Source: Nocardiopsis sp. YSL2 (lineage in GTDB: Bacteria > Actinomycetota > Actinomycetes > Streptosporangiales > Streptosporangiaceae). From it: a stretch of DNA of 64,000 nucleotides. Shown piece after piece: positions 25,479 through 34,435 of this stretch (position 1 is its first letter; each line of letters begins with the position of its first letter). Location of the stretch: assembly GCF_030555055.1 (NCBI RefSeq), contig NZ_JAMOAO010000001.1:6200001-6264000 (forward strand). Direction: 5' to 3'. The notes under the pieces were generated by a model. The model did no database searches and had not been told where the DNA came from. It worked only from the letters and a program-made list of their open reading frames with translations. Made by a program: the position numbers and the translations under genes.

Positions 25479-26999
25479 ATGAAGTCCCGACCCCTGCACG
25501 CCCTGGCCGTGGCACTGGCCGCCGTCCTGCCCCTCACCGCCTGCTCGGGCGGATCCGACTCCGGAACGGAGCAGTCGGACGAGCTGGTCACCGGCATGCC
25601 CGTCGACCTGACCACCTGGGTCGCCGCCGACGCCGCCTGGGGCAACGAGGCGCTCTACCACCAGGCCGTGTACGACACGCTCCTGCGCACCGACGCCGAG
25701 GGCGGGGTCGAACCGGGACTGGCCACCGAGTGGACCTACGACGAGTCGATGACCCACCTGACACTCGAACTGCGCGACGGCGTCACCTTCAGCGACGGCA
25801 CCGCGTTCGACGCCGAGGTCGCGGCGCAGAACATCCTGCGCTTCCGCGACGGTGCGAGCGAGAACGCCGCCAACCTGTCCGCGGTCACCGAGGCCGAGGC
25901 CGTCGACGAGGACACGCTCGAGCTGACCCTGGACGCCCCGGACCCCGCCCTGCTCACCTACCTGAGCCAGAACGCCGGCCTGCAGGCGTCACCGGAGACC
26001 TTCGAGGCCGAGGACGCCCAGGTCAAGCCGGTCGGCTCCGGCCCCTACGTCCTGGACGAGGAGGCCAGCGTCGTCGGCTCCCGCTACGTCTTCACCGCCC
26101 GTGAGGACTACTGGGACCCCGAGGCGCAGCTGTACGGGACGATCACCATGAACCACTACCCGGACGCCACCGCGCTGCTCAACGCGGTCAAGGGCGGCCA
26201 GGTGGACTTCGCCAACCTCAACAGCACCTCCCAGATCGCCGACGCCGAGCGGGCCAGGTACACCACCCACCTGGCCCCGGTGAACTGGAAGGGCATGATC
26301 CTGGCGGACCGCGAGGGCGAGGTGGAGGAACCCGTCGCCGACGTGCGCGTGCGCCAGGCCGTCAACCACGCGCTGGACCGCCAGGCACTGCTCGACGCCC
26401 TGGACAGCGGATACGGGGAGCCGAGCGCGCAGATCTTCGGCCCCGCATCGGACGCCTACGTCGAGGCCCTCGACGACGCCTACCCCTACGACCCCGAGCG
26501 GGCCAGGGAACTGCTCGACGAGGCCGGCTACCCGGACGGCGTCACCCTCGTCCAGCCGCAGACCTCCTACCGGCCCGCCTCGGAGTTCGAACTGGTCGCG
26601 GGCATGCTCGCCGAGTCCGGCATCACCATCGAGTCCGAGCAGGTCGGCTCCACGTTCATCGGCGACCTGCTCGGCGGCGAGTGGGCCACGTTCCAGTTCG
26701 CCCTGAACCAGGAGCCGCTGCCGTGGATGACCTACCAGCTGGCCATCGCCCCGGACTCGGCGTGGAACGTCCACGACGTCGAGGACTCCACGGTCCAGGA
26801 GCTCGCCGAGCGCATGCGCCTGGGCGGCGAGGACGGGGCGGCCGCCTCGCGTGAGCTGAACGAGTACCTCGTGGAGCAGGCGTGGTTCGCGCCGTTCTAC
26901 CGCCTGCAGGGCGTGCTGGTCACCGACGACTCGACGGACGCCACGCACAAGACCGGCCACGCGACGCCGAACCTCTGGGACATCGTCCCGGCCTCCTGA
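25479..26999 (+). CDS. Family 5 solute-binding lipoprotein of an ABC importer
   Basis: 506 aa. It has a lipoprotein signal peptide with lipobox LTAC (Cys near residue 22), then a Gly/Ser linker. The family 5 (DppA/OppA-like) binding domain follows: EPGLATEWTYDESMTHLTLELRDGV near the start and later VRQAVNHALDRQALLDAL. Family 5 proteins carry peptides, nickel or, in some bacteria, oligosaccharides. Here the flanking rhamnosidase and beta-glucosidase suggest a glycoside ligand (inference). The ATG start is chosen because the signal peptide begins there; the longer upstream frame is Arg-rich and non-natural. It is the first gene of a five-gene operon. Confidence 0.9.
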   Translation: MKSRPLHALAVALAAVLPLTACSGGSDSGTEQSDELVTGMPVDLTTWVAADAAWGNEALYHQAVYDTLLRTDAEGGVEPGLATEWTYDESMTHLTLELRDGVTFSDGTAFDAEVAAQNILRFRDGASENAANLSAVTEAEAVDEDTLELTLDAPDPALLTYLSQNAGLQASPETFEAEDAQVKPVGSGPYVLDEEASVVGSRYVFTAREDYWDPEAQLYGTITMNHYPDATALLNAVKGGQVDFANLNSTSQIADAERARYTTHLAPVNWKGMILADREGEVEEPVADVRVRQAVNHALDRQALLDALDSGYGEPSAQIFGPASDAYVEALDDAYPYDPERARELLDEAGYPDGVTLVQPQTSYRPASEFELVAGMLAESGITIESEQVGSTFIGDLLGGEWATFQFALNQEPLPWMTYQLAIAPDSAWNVHDVEDSTVQELAERMRLGGEDGAAASRELNEYLVEQAWFAPFYRLQGVLVTDDSTDATHKTGHATPNLWDIVPAS

Positions 27000-27025
27000 C
27001 CGACGCGCATGAGTGGGAACCGACC

Positions 27026-27967
27026 ATGATCTCGTACTCCGTCAAACGGCTGCTGTCCGGTGTGGCGCTGCTCGCCGTGCTCAGCGTCATCACGTTCTTC
27101 GCCCTGCGGCTGGGAACACAGGGCGTCGCGCAGCAGATCGCCGGGCAGTCCGCGGGCCCCGAGGCCGTCGCGCTGATCGAGGACAGGCTCGGCCTCGACC
27201 GCCCGCTGGCGGAGCAGTTCCTCGCCTGGGCGACGGCGGCGCTCACCGGGGACCTGGGGCGCTCGTGGTTCACCGGCCAACTGGTGACCGAGGCCGTCCT
27301 CTCCCGTCTGGCGGTGACCGTGAGCCTGACCGTGGGCTCGGTGGCGCTGACCGGCGTGCTGGGGGTGTTCCTCGGAGCCCTGGCCGCCACCCGGCGCGGC
27401 TGGCCCGACCGGCTGGTGCAGATCCTGTCCGTGTTGGGCCAGGCCGTTCCGGGGTTCGTCCTCGCCGTGGGCCTGGTCCTGCTCTTCGCGGTCCGGCTCG
27501 GCTGGTTCCCGGCCACCGGGTACACCGACCCCTCCGCGTCCGTCGGCGGCTGGCTCCGGTCCATCACCCTGCCGGTGATCGCTCTGGCGCTCGGCTCCGT
27601 CGGCAGTGTGGCCCAACAGGTGCGCGGCTCCATGCTGGACGTGCTGCGGCGCGACCACGTCCGGACCCTGCGCAGCCGCGGCCTGCCGCGCAACCGCGTG
27701 GTGTACCGGTACGTGCTGCGCAACGCCTCCGGGCCCGCGCTGAGCATGCTCGGCCTGCAGTTCGTCATCATCCTCGGCGCCGCCGTCGTCGTGGAGCAGG
27801 TCTTCTCCATCCCCGGCCTGGGGCCGATCGCGCTGACCAGCACCTCGCAGGGCGACGTACCGCTCGTCATGGGGATCGTCATCGTCACGGGAGCGATCGT
27901 CGTGCTGGTGAACCTACTGGTCGACCTGACACAAGCCTTCCTCAACCCGAAAGTCCGCCTGTCATGA
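27026..27967 (+). CDS. ABC importer permease (DppB-like)
   Basis: 313 aa with six expected membrane helices: the N-terminal anchor LLSGVALLAVLSVITFFALRL, then helices from about residue 98 to the end. The inner-membrane permease signature is near the C-terminus, with RTLRSRGLPRNRVVYRYVLRN as the EAA loop that contacts the ATPase. It is the first permease of the peptide/nickel-type importer. The start ATG lies 26 nt after the binding-protein gene, and its stop overlaps the next start (ATGA). Confidence 0.92.
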   Translation: MISYSVKRLLSGVALLAVLSVITFFALRLGTQGVAQQIAGQSAGPEAVALIEDRLGLDRPLAEQFLAWATAALTGDLGRSWFTGQLVTEAVLSRLAVTVSLTVGSVALTGVLGVFLGALAATRRGWPDRLVQILSVLGQAVPGFVLAVGLVLLFAVRLGWFPATGYTDPSASVGGWLRSITLPVIALALGSVGSVAQQVRGSMLDVLRRDHVRTLRSRGLPRNRVVYRYVLRNASGPALSMLGLQFVIILGAAVVVEQVFSIPGLGPIALTSTSQGDVPLVMGIVIVTGAIVVLVNLLVDLTQAFLNPKVRLS

Positions 27968-29706
27968 GCACGCCCACCTCCTCGCCCGGCCTGGTGGCCA
28001 GGCTGCTGCGGCATCCGCTGGGCTCCCCGTCCCTGGTGTTCGTGGGGCTGATGCTGATCGTGGCCCTCATCAGCCGCTGGCTCATGCCCCACGACCCCAC
28101 CGCGACCTCGGCCGCCCTGGTCATGGCCCCCTCCTCGGCCGAGCACTGGCTCGGCGGCGACGCGGCCGGCCGCGACGTGCTGTCCCGGCTGGTCCTCGCC
28201 ACCACCTACAGCCTCGCCGGCGGCCTGGTGGTCGCCGCGCTGGCGGCCCTGTTCGGCGTCACCGGCGGTCTGGCGGCCGGATACTTCGGCGGCTGGATCG
28301 ACACGGCCGGCGCCTGGCTGACCGCCCTGGTGATGTCCGCGCCCGCCATGGTGATCCTGCTGGCCGCGCGGACGGCGTTCGGGCCGTCGCTGTGGCTGAG
28401 CATGGCGGTGTTCGGCGCCCTGCTCTCACCGATCTACTACCGGGTCGTCTACAACGCGGTCCGCTCCGTGTGCGGGGAGCTGTACGTGGACGCGGCCCGC
28501 ACGAGCGGCCTGTCGACACCGCGGATCATCGTCCGCCACGTCCTGTTCGCGGTCCGCGCACCGGTCATCCTGCTCTCCTCGGGCGTCGTCGCCGCCGGTA
28601 TCGGCATGATGGCGGCCCTGGACTTCCTGGGCCTGGGATCGCCGAGCACACCCACGTGGGGCCAGATGCTCTCCGAGGGCTTCTACACCATGGCGCGCAA
28701 CCCCGTCCTGGTGCTGTGGCCGTCGCTGGCCCTGGGCCTGACCATGGTGGCGCTCGTCCTGCTGGGCAACGCGCTGCGCGACGAACTGGAGGGCACCTCC
28801 GCGCCGAGGGGCCACCGCGCTCCCGAGCCGTGGCGGCCGCCGTCGCGGGACAGACCCGACGTGATCGAGCACGACGGCGACGACGAGCGCCCCGTCCTGC
28901 TCGCCGTGCGCGACCTGGCCGTGGCCTACCCGGGTGGCGACGGCTGGACGACCGTGGTGCGCCACTCCGACCTGACGGTGCGCCGCGGCCAGGTCCACGG
29001 ACTGGTCGGCGAGTCCGGTTCCGGAAAGTCGCAGACCGCCTTCGCGGTGCTCGGGCTGCTGGGCGAGGGCGGACGCACCGTCGCCGGGTCGATCGTGTTC
29101 GACGGCCAGGAGCTGACCGGCCTGGACGAGGCGCGGATGAACGGGCTGCGCGGCCGGCGCATCGCCTACGTCCCGCAGGAACCCATGTCCAACCTGGACC
29201 CGGCCTTCACGGTCGGTGCCCAGTTCACCGACCCGCTGCGCGTCGTCCTCGGCAAGTCCGCGCCGGAGGCGCGGCGCATCGCCCTCGACCTCCTGGCCCG
29301 GGTGGGCATCCCCGACCCGGAACGCGCCTACCGCTCCTACCCGCACCAGCTCTCCGGCGGCATGGCCCAGCGCGTACTGATCGCCGCGGCCATCGCCGCC
29401 GGACCGGACCTGTTGATCGCCGACGAGCCGACCACAGCCCTGGACGTCACCGTCCAGGCCGAGGTGCTCGACCTGCTGCGCGAACTGCGCGACGACCTGG
29501 ACATGTCGATCCTGATGGTGACGCACAGCTTCGGCGTGGTCGCCGACCTCTGCGACCACGTGTCCGTGATGTCGGACGGCGCGGTGGTCGAGTCCGGACC
29601 GGTGCGCTCGGTCCTGGCCGCCCCCCGGCACCCGTACACGCGACAACTGCTCGCCGCGATCCCCCAGGGGAAGCCGCGGCCGCCACTGGAAGGGGCCCCT
29701 TCGTGA
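27964..29706 (+). CDS. Fused ABC permease (DppC-like) and ATPase (DppD-like)
   Basis: 580 aa. Residues 1-275 are a DppC-type permease with its membrane helices and the EAA loop DAARTSGLSTPRIIVRHVLF. A charged linker (about 276-302) leads into an ATPase domain with Walker A GESGSGKSQ, the Q-loop VPQEPMSNLDP, signature LSGGMAQR, Walker B LLIADEPTTALD and an H-loop VTHSF. The OppD-type C-terminus with HPYTRQLLAAIP follows. Permease and ATPase are usually separate genes; the fusion is known in actinobacteria and fixes their stoichiometry. It overlaps both neighbours by 4 nt. Confidence 0.93.
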   Translation: MSTPTSSPGLVARLLRHPLGSPSLVFVGLMLIVALISRWLMPHDPTATSAALVMAPSSAEHWLGGDAAGRDVLSRLVLATTYSLAGGLVVAALAALFGVTGGLAAGYFGGWIDTAGAWLTALVMSAPAMVILLAARTAFGPSLWLSMAVFGALLSPIYYRVVYNAVRSVCGELYVDAARTSGLSTPRIIVRHVLFAVRAPVILLSSGVVAAGIGMMAALDFLGLGSPSTPTWGQMLSEGFYTMARNPVLVLWPSLALGLTMVALVLLGNALRDELEGTSAPRGHRAPEPWRPPSRDRPDVIEHDGDDERPVLLAVRDLAVAYPGGDGWTTVVRHSDLTVRRGQVHGLVGESGSGKSQTAFAVLGLLGEGGRTVAGSIVFDGQELTGLDEARMNGLRGRRIAYVPQEPMSNLDPAFTVGAQFTDPLRVVLGKSAPEARRIALDLLARVGIPDPERAYRSYPHQLSGGMAQRVLIAAAIAAGPDLLIADEPTTALDVTVQAEVLDLLRELRDDLDMSILMVTHSFGVVADLCDHVSVMSDGAVVESGPVRSVLAAPRHPYTRQLLAAIPQGKPRPPLEGAPS

Positions 29707-30545
29707 ACGCGCAACAGCAGCATCCGCTCCTGGCCGTCGAGGACCTGGTGGTCGAGTACCCGACCCGCGGGTGGCGCAGCCGGCCCTTCCGCGCCGTCAA
29801 GGGCGTCGGCTTCGACATCCGCCCCGCCGAGACGGTCGGGCTCATCGGCGAGTCGGGTTCGGGAAAGTCGACGATCGGCCGGGCCCTGCTCGGTCTGGCC
29901 CCGGTCGCGGGCGGACGGATCCTCTTCGACGGCGAGGACATCAGCCGCCCCACGCACCGGCGGCGCCGCGAGCTGACCGGTCAGATCCAGGTGGTCTACC
30001 AGGACCCGTACTCGTCGCTGAACCCGGCGATGACGATCGGGGACATCCTCACCGAACCCATGACGGTGCGGCGCACCCCGCGCCGACAGGCGATGGAGCG
30101 CGTGCGGGAGCTGCTGGCGACCGTCGGCCTGCCCTCGGACGCGGTGGGCCGCCTGCCGCGCGAGTTCTCCGGCGGCCAGCGCCAGCGCGTCGCCATCGCC
30201 CGCGCCCTGGTGCTCGAACCACGGCTGATCGTGTGCGACGAGCCGGTGTCCGCGCTGGACCTGTCCACGCAGCAGCGGGTGCTGGACCTGCTCATCGACG
30301 TCCAGGAACGCACCGGTGTCGCCTACCTCTTCGTCTCCCACGACCTGACCGTGGTGCGCGAACTGGCCCACCGGGTCGCGGTGATGTACCGCGGGGAGAT
30401 CGTCGAGCAGGGCGACGGCGAGACCGTCACGTCCCGGCCGAGCCACCCGTACACGCAGAGGCTGCTGCTCTCCTCCCCCGTCTGCGACCCCGCGGCCCAG
30501 GAACGGCGGCGTGCGGAGCGCCGACGGCTGACCGCTCCTTCCTAG
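29703..30545 (+). CDS. ABC importer ATPase (DppF-like)
   Basis: 280 aa. Complete ATPase: Walker A GESGSGKST near residue 50, Q-loop VVYQDPYSSLNP, signature FSGGQRQR, Walker B LIVCDEPVSALD, H-loop VSHDL and the oligopeptide-type C-terminus with HPYTQRLLLSSP. With the ATPase half of the fused protein it forms the motor pair of the importer. Translation starts at a GTG overlapping the preceding stop (GTGA). Confidence 0.93.
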   Translation: MNAQQQHPLLAVEDLVVEYPTRGWRSRPFRAVKGVGFDIRPAETVGLIGESGSGKSTIGRALLGLAPVAGGRILFDGEDISRPTHRRRRELTGQIQVVYQDPYSSLNPAMTIGDILTEPMTVRRTPRRQAMERVRELLATVGLPSDAVGRLPREFSGGQRQRVAIARALVLEPRLIVCDEPVSALDLSTQQRVLDLLIDVQERTGVAYLFVSHDLTVVRELAHRVAVMYRGEIVEQGDGETVTSRPSHPYTQRLLLSSPVCDPAAQERRRAERRRLTAPS

Positions 30546-30597
30546 ACCCCTCAGCGGCTCGGCCGCACACCCCGCCACCACTACGTCGAGGAGACGC

Positions 30598-31908
30598 ATG
30601 TCCAACCCCACCACCGCCAGGCTGCCCGAGGGTTTCCTCTGGGGCGTCGCCATGGCCGGGCACCAGAACGAGGGTGACAGCACCGCGAGCGACATCTGGT
30701 TCCTGGAGCACACCGAGCCGACCATCTTCCGTGAGCCGTCGGGCCCGGCGTGCCGGACCTGGGAGCTCTGGGAGCGGGACCTGGACCTCGCGGCCGGGCT
30801 GGGGTTGACCGCGTTCCGCTTCTCCGTGGAGTGGGCCCGCGTCGAACCGGCACCGGGCGAGTTCAGCGCCGAGGCGCTCGACCACTACGAGGCGGTGGTG
30901 GACGGGTGTCTGGAGCGCGGCATGGCGCCGATCGTCACGTTCAGCCACTTCGCGGCCCCGCACTGGTTCGCCGTCCACGGCTCCTGGGCGTCCGAGGACG
31001 CGCCCGAGCTGTTCGCCCGCTACTGCGGGGTGGTCGCCGAGCGGTTCGCGGACCGGATCGCCCTGGCCGTCACGCTGAACGAGCCCAACCTGGTGCAGAT
31101 GCTGATCTCGGGCAACGTCCTGCCGCCGGAGGCGGAGGAGGCGAAGCGGGCCATGCTGGACGCGGCGTCCCGGGCGACGGGCGCCGAGCGGTACCGCTGC
31201 GCGAACGTCTTCCTGGAGGAGGAGCTGCCCGAGTTCCAGGCCGCCCTGACCGAGGTGCACCGCGCGGCGCGCGCAGCGATCAAGGCGCACCGGGCCGACC
31301 TTCCCGTCGGCCTCTCCATCGCGGTGACCGACGAGTACGCGCTGCCCGGTGGCGAGGCCGGCCGCGACCGCAAGCGCGCGGAGGTCTACGACCACTGGCT
31401 GCGCCTGGCGCGGGAGGACGACTTCGTCGGCGTGCAGAACTACGAGCGGATCGCGCACGGCCCCGACGGACCGGTCCCGCCGGAGCCCGGCGCCGCGGTC
31501 AACGGTATGGGCACGGCGGTCGAGCCGGACTCGCTCGCCGGGGCGGTGGCCTACGCCCACCGTGTCGCGGGTGTGCCGGTCCTGGTCTCCGAGCACGGGA
31601 TGTCCACCGAGGACGACGACCTGCGCGCCGACTTCATCGAGCCCTCGCTCGCCGGCCTCGCCGGGGAGGTCGAACGGGGGGTGCCGGTGCTGGGGTACTG
31701 CCACTGGACGCTTCTGGACAACTACGAGTGGGTGGCCGGGTACCACTCCAAGCTCGGACTGCACAGCGTGGACCGGCAGACGTTCGAGCGGCGGCCCAAG
31801 CGCAGCGCGGGCGTCTACCGCGACGCGGTTCTGCGCTACCGGGAGGCGTCGGCGGACGCCGCACCGCGGCAGCAGGAGGCTGAGCGGACAGTGCCCGTGG
31901 TGCGGTAG
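30598..31908 (+). CDS. GH1 family beta-glucosidase
   Basis: 436 aa, cytoplasmic. The GH1 barrel begins with LPEGFLWGVAMAGHQNEG. The acid/base Glu is in TLNEPN near residue 163, and the nucleophile Glu is in VSEHGMSTEDDD near residue 324. The usual ENG of the family reads EHG here, a variant I believe occurs in actinobacterial members. The C-terminal block YCHWTLLDNYEWVAGY is typical. The ATG has GAGGAG 4 nt upstream. It is the last gene of the importer operon and probably cleaves the beta-glucoside left after rhamnose removal by the divergent GH78 enzyme. Confidence 0.92.
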   Translation: MSNPTTARLPEGFLWGVAMAGHQNEGDSTASDIWFLEHTEPTIFREPSGPACRTWELWERDLDLAAGLGLTAFRFSVEWARVEPAPGEFSAEALDHYEAVVDGCLERGMAPIVTFSHFAAPHWFAVHGSWASEDAPELFARYCGVVAERFADRIALAVTLNEPNLVQMLISGNVLPPEAEEAKRAMLDAASRATGAERYRCANVFLEEELPEFQAALTEVHRAARAAIKAHRADLPVGLSIAVTDEYALPGGEAGRDRKRAEVYDHWLRLAREDDFVGVQNYERIAHGPDGPVPPEPGAAVNGMGTAVEPDSLAGAVAYAHRVAGVPVLVSEHGMSTEDDDLRADFIEPSLAGLAGEVERGVPVLGYCHWTLLDNYEWVAGYHSKLGLHSVDRQTFERRPKRSAGVYRDAVLRYREASADAAPRQQEAERTVPVVR

Positions 31909-31920
31909 GCGCGGTCCGTG

Positions 31921-31977
31921 CGGCGGCCCCGCCCAGCAGGGCCGCCGAGGGCCCGCCCGACAGGAGTGGGCGGGCCC
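31921..31977 (+). terminator. Tandem terminator hairpins after the beta-glucosidase gene
   Basis: Two GC-rich hairpins stand side by side. CGGCGGCC (31921-31928) pairs with 31940-31947, and GGGCCCGCCC (31949-31958) pairs perfectly with 31968-31977 around a 9-nt loop. They begin 12 nt after the stop codon. There is no T-tract, as is usual for actinomycete terminators. Confidence 0.65.
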
Positions 31978-32428
31978 ACCCACGGCCGCGTCTCGTCCCG
32001 GGGCCTGCTCTGGGGAGGGATACAGGAAGAGTTCCCCGACCTGCTCCAGCAGTTGGCACTCACAGCGCTCAACAACTCCCGAGGCGGCGGGCACCGCGAA
32101 CACGGTGTCCGCGGGCACCGGGGAGGGCGAACGCGGCGACGACCGGGCCCAGGAGAACGGCCGAGGTGCGGCGAAGCGAGTGGGACGAGCGTATGTGTCC
32201 ACTCCTTGCAGGGGAACGGGGAATACTCGGATCCGGCATTGCCGTGCGCCCCCATGGCACCGAATATCCGTTCTTCCCGTTCCCCTGTCGACGAGAGGAG
32301 GACCAGGCGCTTCATTTCACTGACGGGCCGGATTCCGCCTTGTACCGGCGCCGGAGAAAGGGAATCCGCTGACCGGACGCTTCGTCGCGCGCCGCTGCCA
32401 CTCCCCTCCCCCGAGAGGCCGATTCCGC
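31978..32428. other. Gene-free convergent spacer
   Basis: About 450 nt lie between the beta-glucosidase terminator and the end of the convergent thiolase gene. Short open frames exist on both strands (one of 68 codons on the plus strand from 32166), but none has a ribosome site, good composition or a recognisable domain. I see no repeat, tRNA or mobile-element end. Confidence 0.45.
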
Positions 32429-33598
32429 TCAGAGGCGTTCGACGACGGTGGCGTTGGACAGCCCGCCCGCCTCGCACATGGCCTGGAGGCCGTAGCGGCC
32501 GCCGTGTTCGTGGAGCCCGTGGACGAGGGTGGTCATCAGTCGGGCGCCGCTGGCCCCGAGCGGGTGGCCGAGGGCGATCGCCCCGCCGTTGACGTTGACG
32601 CGGTCCAGGTCGGCTCCGGTCTCGGCGGCCCAGGCCAGCACGACGGAGGCGAAGGCCTCGTTGATCTCGAACAGGTCGATGTCGTCCACGGTCAGCCCGG
32701 CCCGGTCCAGCACCTTGCGGGTGGAGGGGATGACCGCGGTGAGCATGTACAGCGGGTCGTCGGCGGCGACGGCGAAGCTGTGCAGCCGGGCGAGCGGGCG
32801 CAGGCCGAGTTCGGCGGCGCGCTCCGCGCTCATGATGAGGACGGCCGCGCTGCCGTCGCTGAGCGGGCTGGCGTTGCCCGCGGTGACGTCCCAGGTGATC
32901 TGCGGGAAGCGGGCGGCGGTGTCCTCGTCGCGGTAGGCGGGACGCAGGGCGGCGAGGGTGTCGAGGGTGCCGCCCTCGCGGATGCCCTCGTCGGCGGCCA
33001 GGCCGCCGATCGGGGCGAGCTGGCCCTCGAAGGCGCCGCGCCGGGTGGCCTCGGCGGCCCGGGCGTGGCTGGCGAGGGCGAACTCGTCCATGCGCTGTCG
33101 GGAGAGGCCCCAGCGCGCGGCGATCAGTTCGGCGGCCACGCCCTGGCCCACGTGCCCCTCGGGGTAGCGCTTGGCGAACCCCGAGCCGAGCGGGTCGGCC
33201 GAGCCGACCAGGTTCGTGCCCATGGGTACGCGCCCCATCGACTCCACCCCGGCGGCGACGACGATGTCGTAGGCGCCCGCGATCACCCCCTGGGCGGCGA
33301 AGTGGACGGCCTGCTGGCTGCTGCCGCACTGGCGGTCGACGGTGGTGGCGGGCACGGACTCGGGGTATCCGGCGGCGAGCAGGGCCCGCCGGGTCATGTT
33401 GGCCCCCTGTTCGCCGTGCTGGGTGACGATGCCGCCGATGACGTCGTCCACCAGGGCCGGGTCCAGGCCGGTGCGCTCCACGAGGGCTTCGAGGCTGTGG
33501 GCGAGCAGATCGACGGCGTTGACGTCGTGCAGGGCGCCGCTCGGCTTGCCCTTGCCGATGGGTGTGCGTACGGCGTCGACGATGACTGCTTCGGGCAT
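32429..33598 (-). CDS. Thiolase (acetyl-CoA acyltransferase)
   Basis: 389 aa, the full length of the thiolase family. The active-site Cys is in TVDRQCGSSQQA near residue 90. The second-half signatures NVNGGAIALGHPLGASGARL (with His near 345) and CEAGGLSNATVVERL (Cys near 376) are intact. It cleaves or forms beta-ketoacyl-CoA in fatty-acid or aromatic degradation. It is the second gene after an acyl-CoA thioesterase (48-nt gap), under a divergent HxlR regulator. Which chain length it prefers cannot be read from the sequence. Confidence 0.92.
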   Translation of the reverse strand: MPEAVIVDAVRTPIGKGKPSGALHDVNAVDLLAHSLEALVERTGLDPALVDDVIGGIVTQHGEQGANMTRRALLAAGYPESVPATTVDRQCGSSQQAVHFAAQGVIAGAYDIVVAAGVESMGRVPMGTNLVGSADPLGSGFAKRYPEGHVGQGVAAELIAARWGLSRQRMDEFALASHARAAEATRRGAFEGQLAPIGGLAADEGIREGGTLDTLAALRPAYRDEDTAARFPQITWDVTAGNASPLSDGSAAVLIMSAERAAELGLRPLARLHSFAVAADDPLYMLTAVIPSTRKVLDRAGLTVDDIDLFEINEAFASVVLAWAAETGADLDRVNVNGGAIALGHPLGASGARLMTTLVHGLHEHGGRYGLQAMCEAGGLSNATVVERL

Positions 33599-33646
33599 GT
33601 CCTTGTCCTTCGTTCTGAGGAGGGGCGGCCGCGACGGTGTCGGGGC

Positions 33647-34420
33647 TCAGACGGGCAGGACCCGGCGGAGTTGGCGGCCCTGGGCGGCCAGTTCACCGCT
33701 CCTGGTGTGCAGGGTGGTCTCGTCCACGCACAGGTCGGCGGACGCCCAGACCGTGCGGTGGCGGACCAGGTGCCACGGGGAGTCGTCGTGGCAGGGCGCG
33801 AAGTGCACCGACAGTTCCAGGGTCGGCACGGGGGCGGGCCGGTCCCAGACGGCGAAGAGGCCGGGCGGCATCGCGTCGATGAGGATCAGACGTCGGGAAG
33901 CCGTGTCCAGGTGGTCGACGCCGGGGGCCTGCGGCACGAGCCGGATCCAGGCCTCGTAGGCGGGGTCGGTTCCGGCGGCGAGCGGGCGGGAGGCGCCGAG
34001 CGGCCGGATGTCCACGTGGTCGCCGAAGGCCACCAGCCCGCTCGACAGCGTGAAGCGTTCCAGGGAGAGGGGATCGGGGCGCGGCTCGGGGGGCGATCCG
34101 TCTCCGGACCGGACCGTGGGAGCCGATCCGGGGCTGTGGGAGAACCTGACCAGAGCGCTCGCCCGGCCGTCGATGGCGGCGAGGGCGGACGCGGACCGGC
34201 CGCCACGCAGCTCACGGACGCTGATCTCCGTGGGGCCGGGCGGCACGGCTTCGAGGAAGTGGGCGGACAGTGACCCGGGCGTACCGCCCAGGAGGTCGGT
34301 GACGGCCTGTTGGAGGCCGGCGGCCACCAGGCCGCCGTGTGTGCCGCCGAAACCGGCCCAGTGCTGCGCGAAGACGGTCGTCCGCGTGTCTTCACGGAGC
34401 GTCTGACTATGGCTTTCCAT
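33647..34420 (-). CDS. Acyl-CoA thioesterase, double hotdog (TesB-like)
   Basis: 257 aa. The composition and the two-halves layout fit acyl-CoA thioesterase II-like proteins: an N-terminal hotdog with HWAGFGGTHGGLVAAGLQQAV, and a C-terminal half with LELSVHFAPCHDDSPWHLVRHR and the ASADLCVDETTLHTRSGELAAQG end block. It would hydrolyse acyl-CoA to free acid and CoA. The ATG (34420) lies within the right arm of a perfect palindrome, without a ribosome site, so the transcript may be leaderless. It heads an operon with the thiolase. Confidence 0.8.
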   Translation of the reverse strand: MESHSQTLREDTRTTVFAQHWAGFGGTHGGLVAAGLQQAVTDLLGGTPGSLSAHFLEAVPPGPTEISVRELRGGRSASALAAIDGRASALVRFSHSPGSAPTVRSGDGSPPEPRPDPLSLERFTLSSGLVAFGDHVDIRPLGASRPLAAGTDPAYEAWIRLVPQAPGVDHLDTASRRLILIDAMPPGLFAVWDRPAPVPTLELSVHFAPCHDDSPWHLVRHRTVWASADLCVDETTLHTRSGELAAQGRQLRRVLPV

Positions 34421-34426
34421 AGTCAG
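34403..34426. promoter_or_regulatory. Perfect palindromic operator at the divergent HxlR/thioesterase starts
   Basis: CTGACTATGG (34403-34412) and its exact complement CCATAGTCAG (34417-34426) are separated by 4 nt. The dyad covers the thioesterase start codon and touches the AGGAAG ribosome site of the HxlR gene. A bound HxlR dimer could therefore block both divergent genes at once. Confidence 0.7.
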
Positions 34427-34435
34427 GAAGCTAGA

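Noticed and set aside
32166..32372. 68-codon plus-strand frame after the beta-glucosidase terminator
   Set aside because: No ribosome site, no recognisable motif, and located in a convergent spacer.
32504..34273. Long plus-strand frame opposite the thiolase and thioesterase genes
   Set aside because: Antisense shadow caused by third-position GC bias. The minus-strand frames contain intact thiolase active-site motifs.
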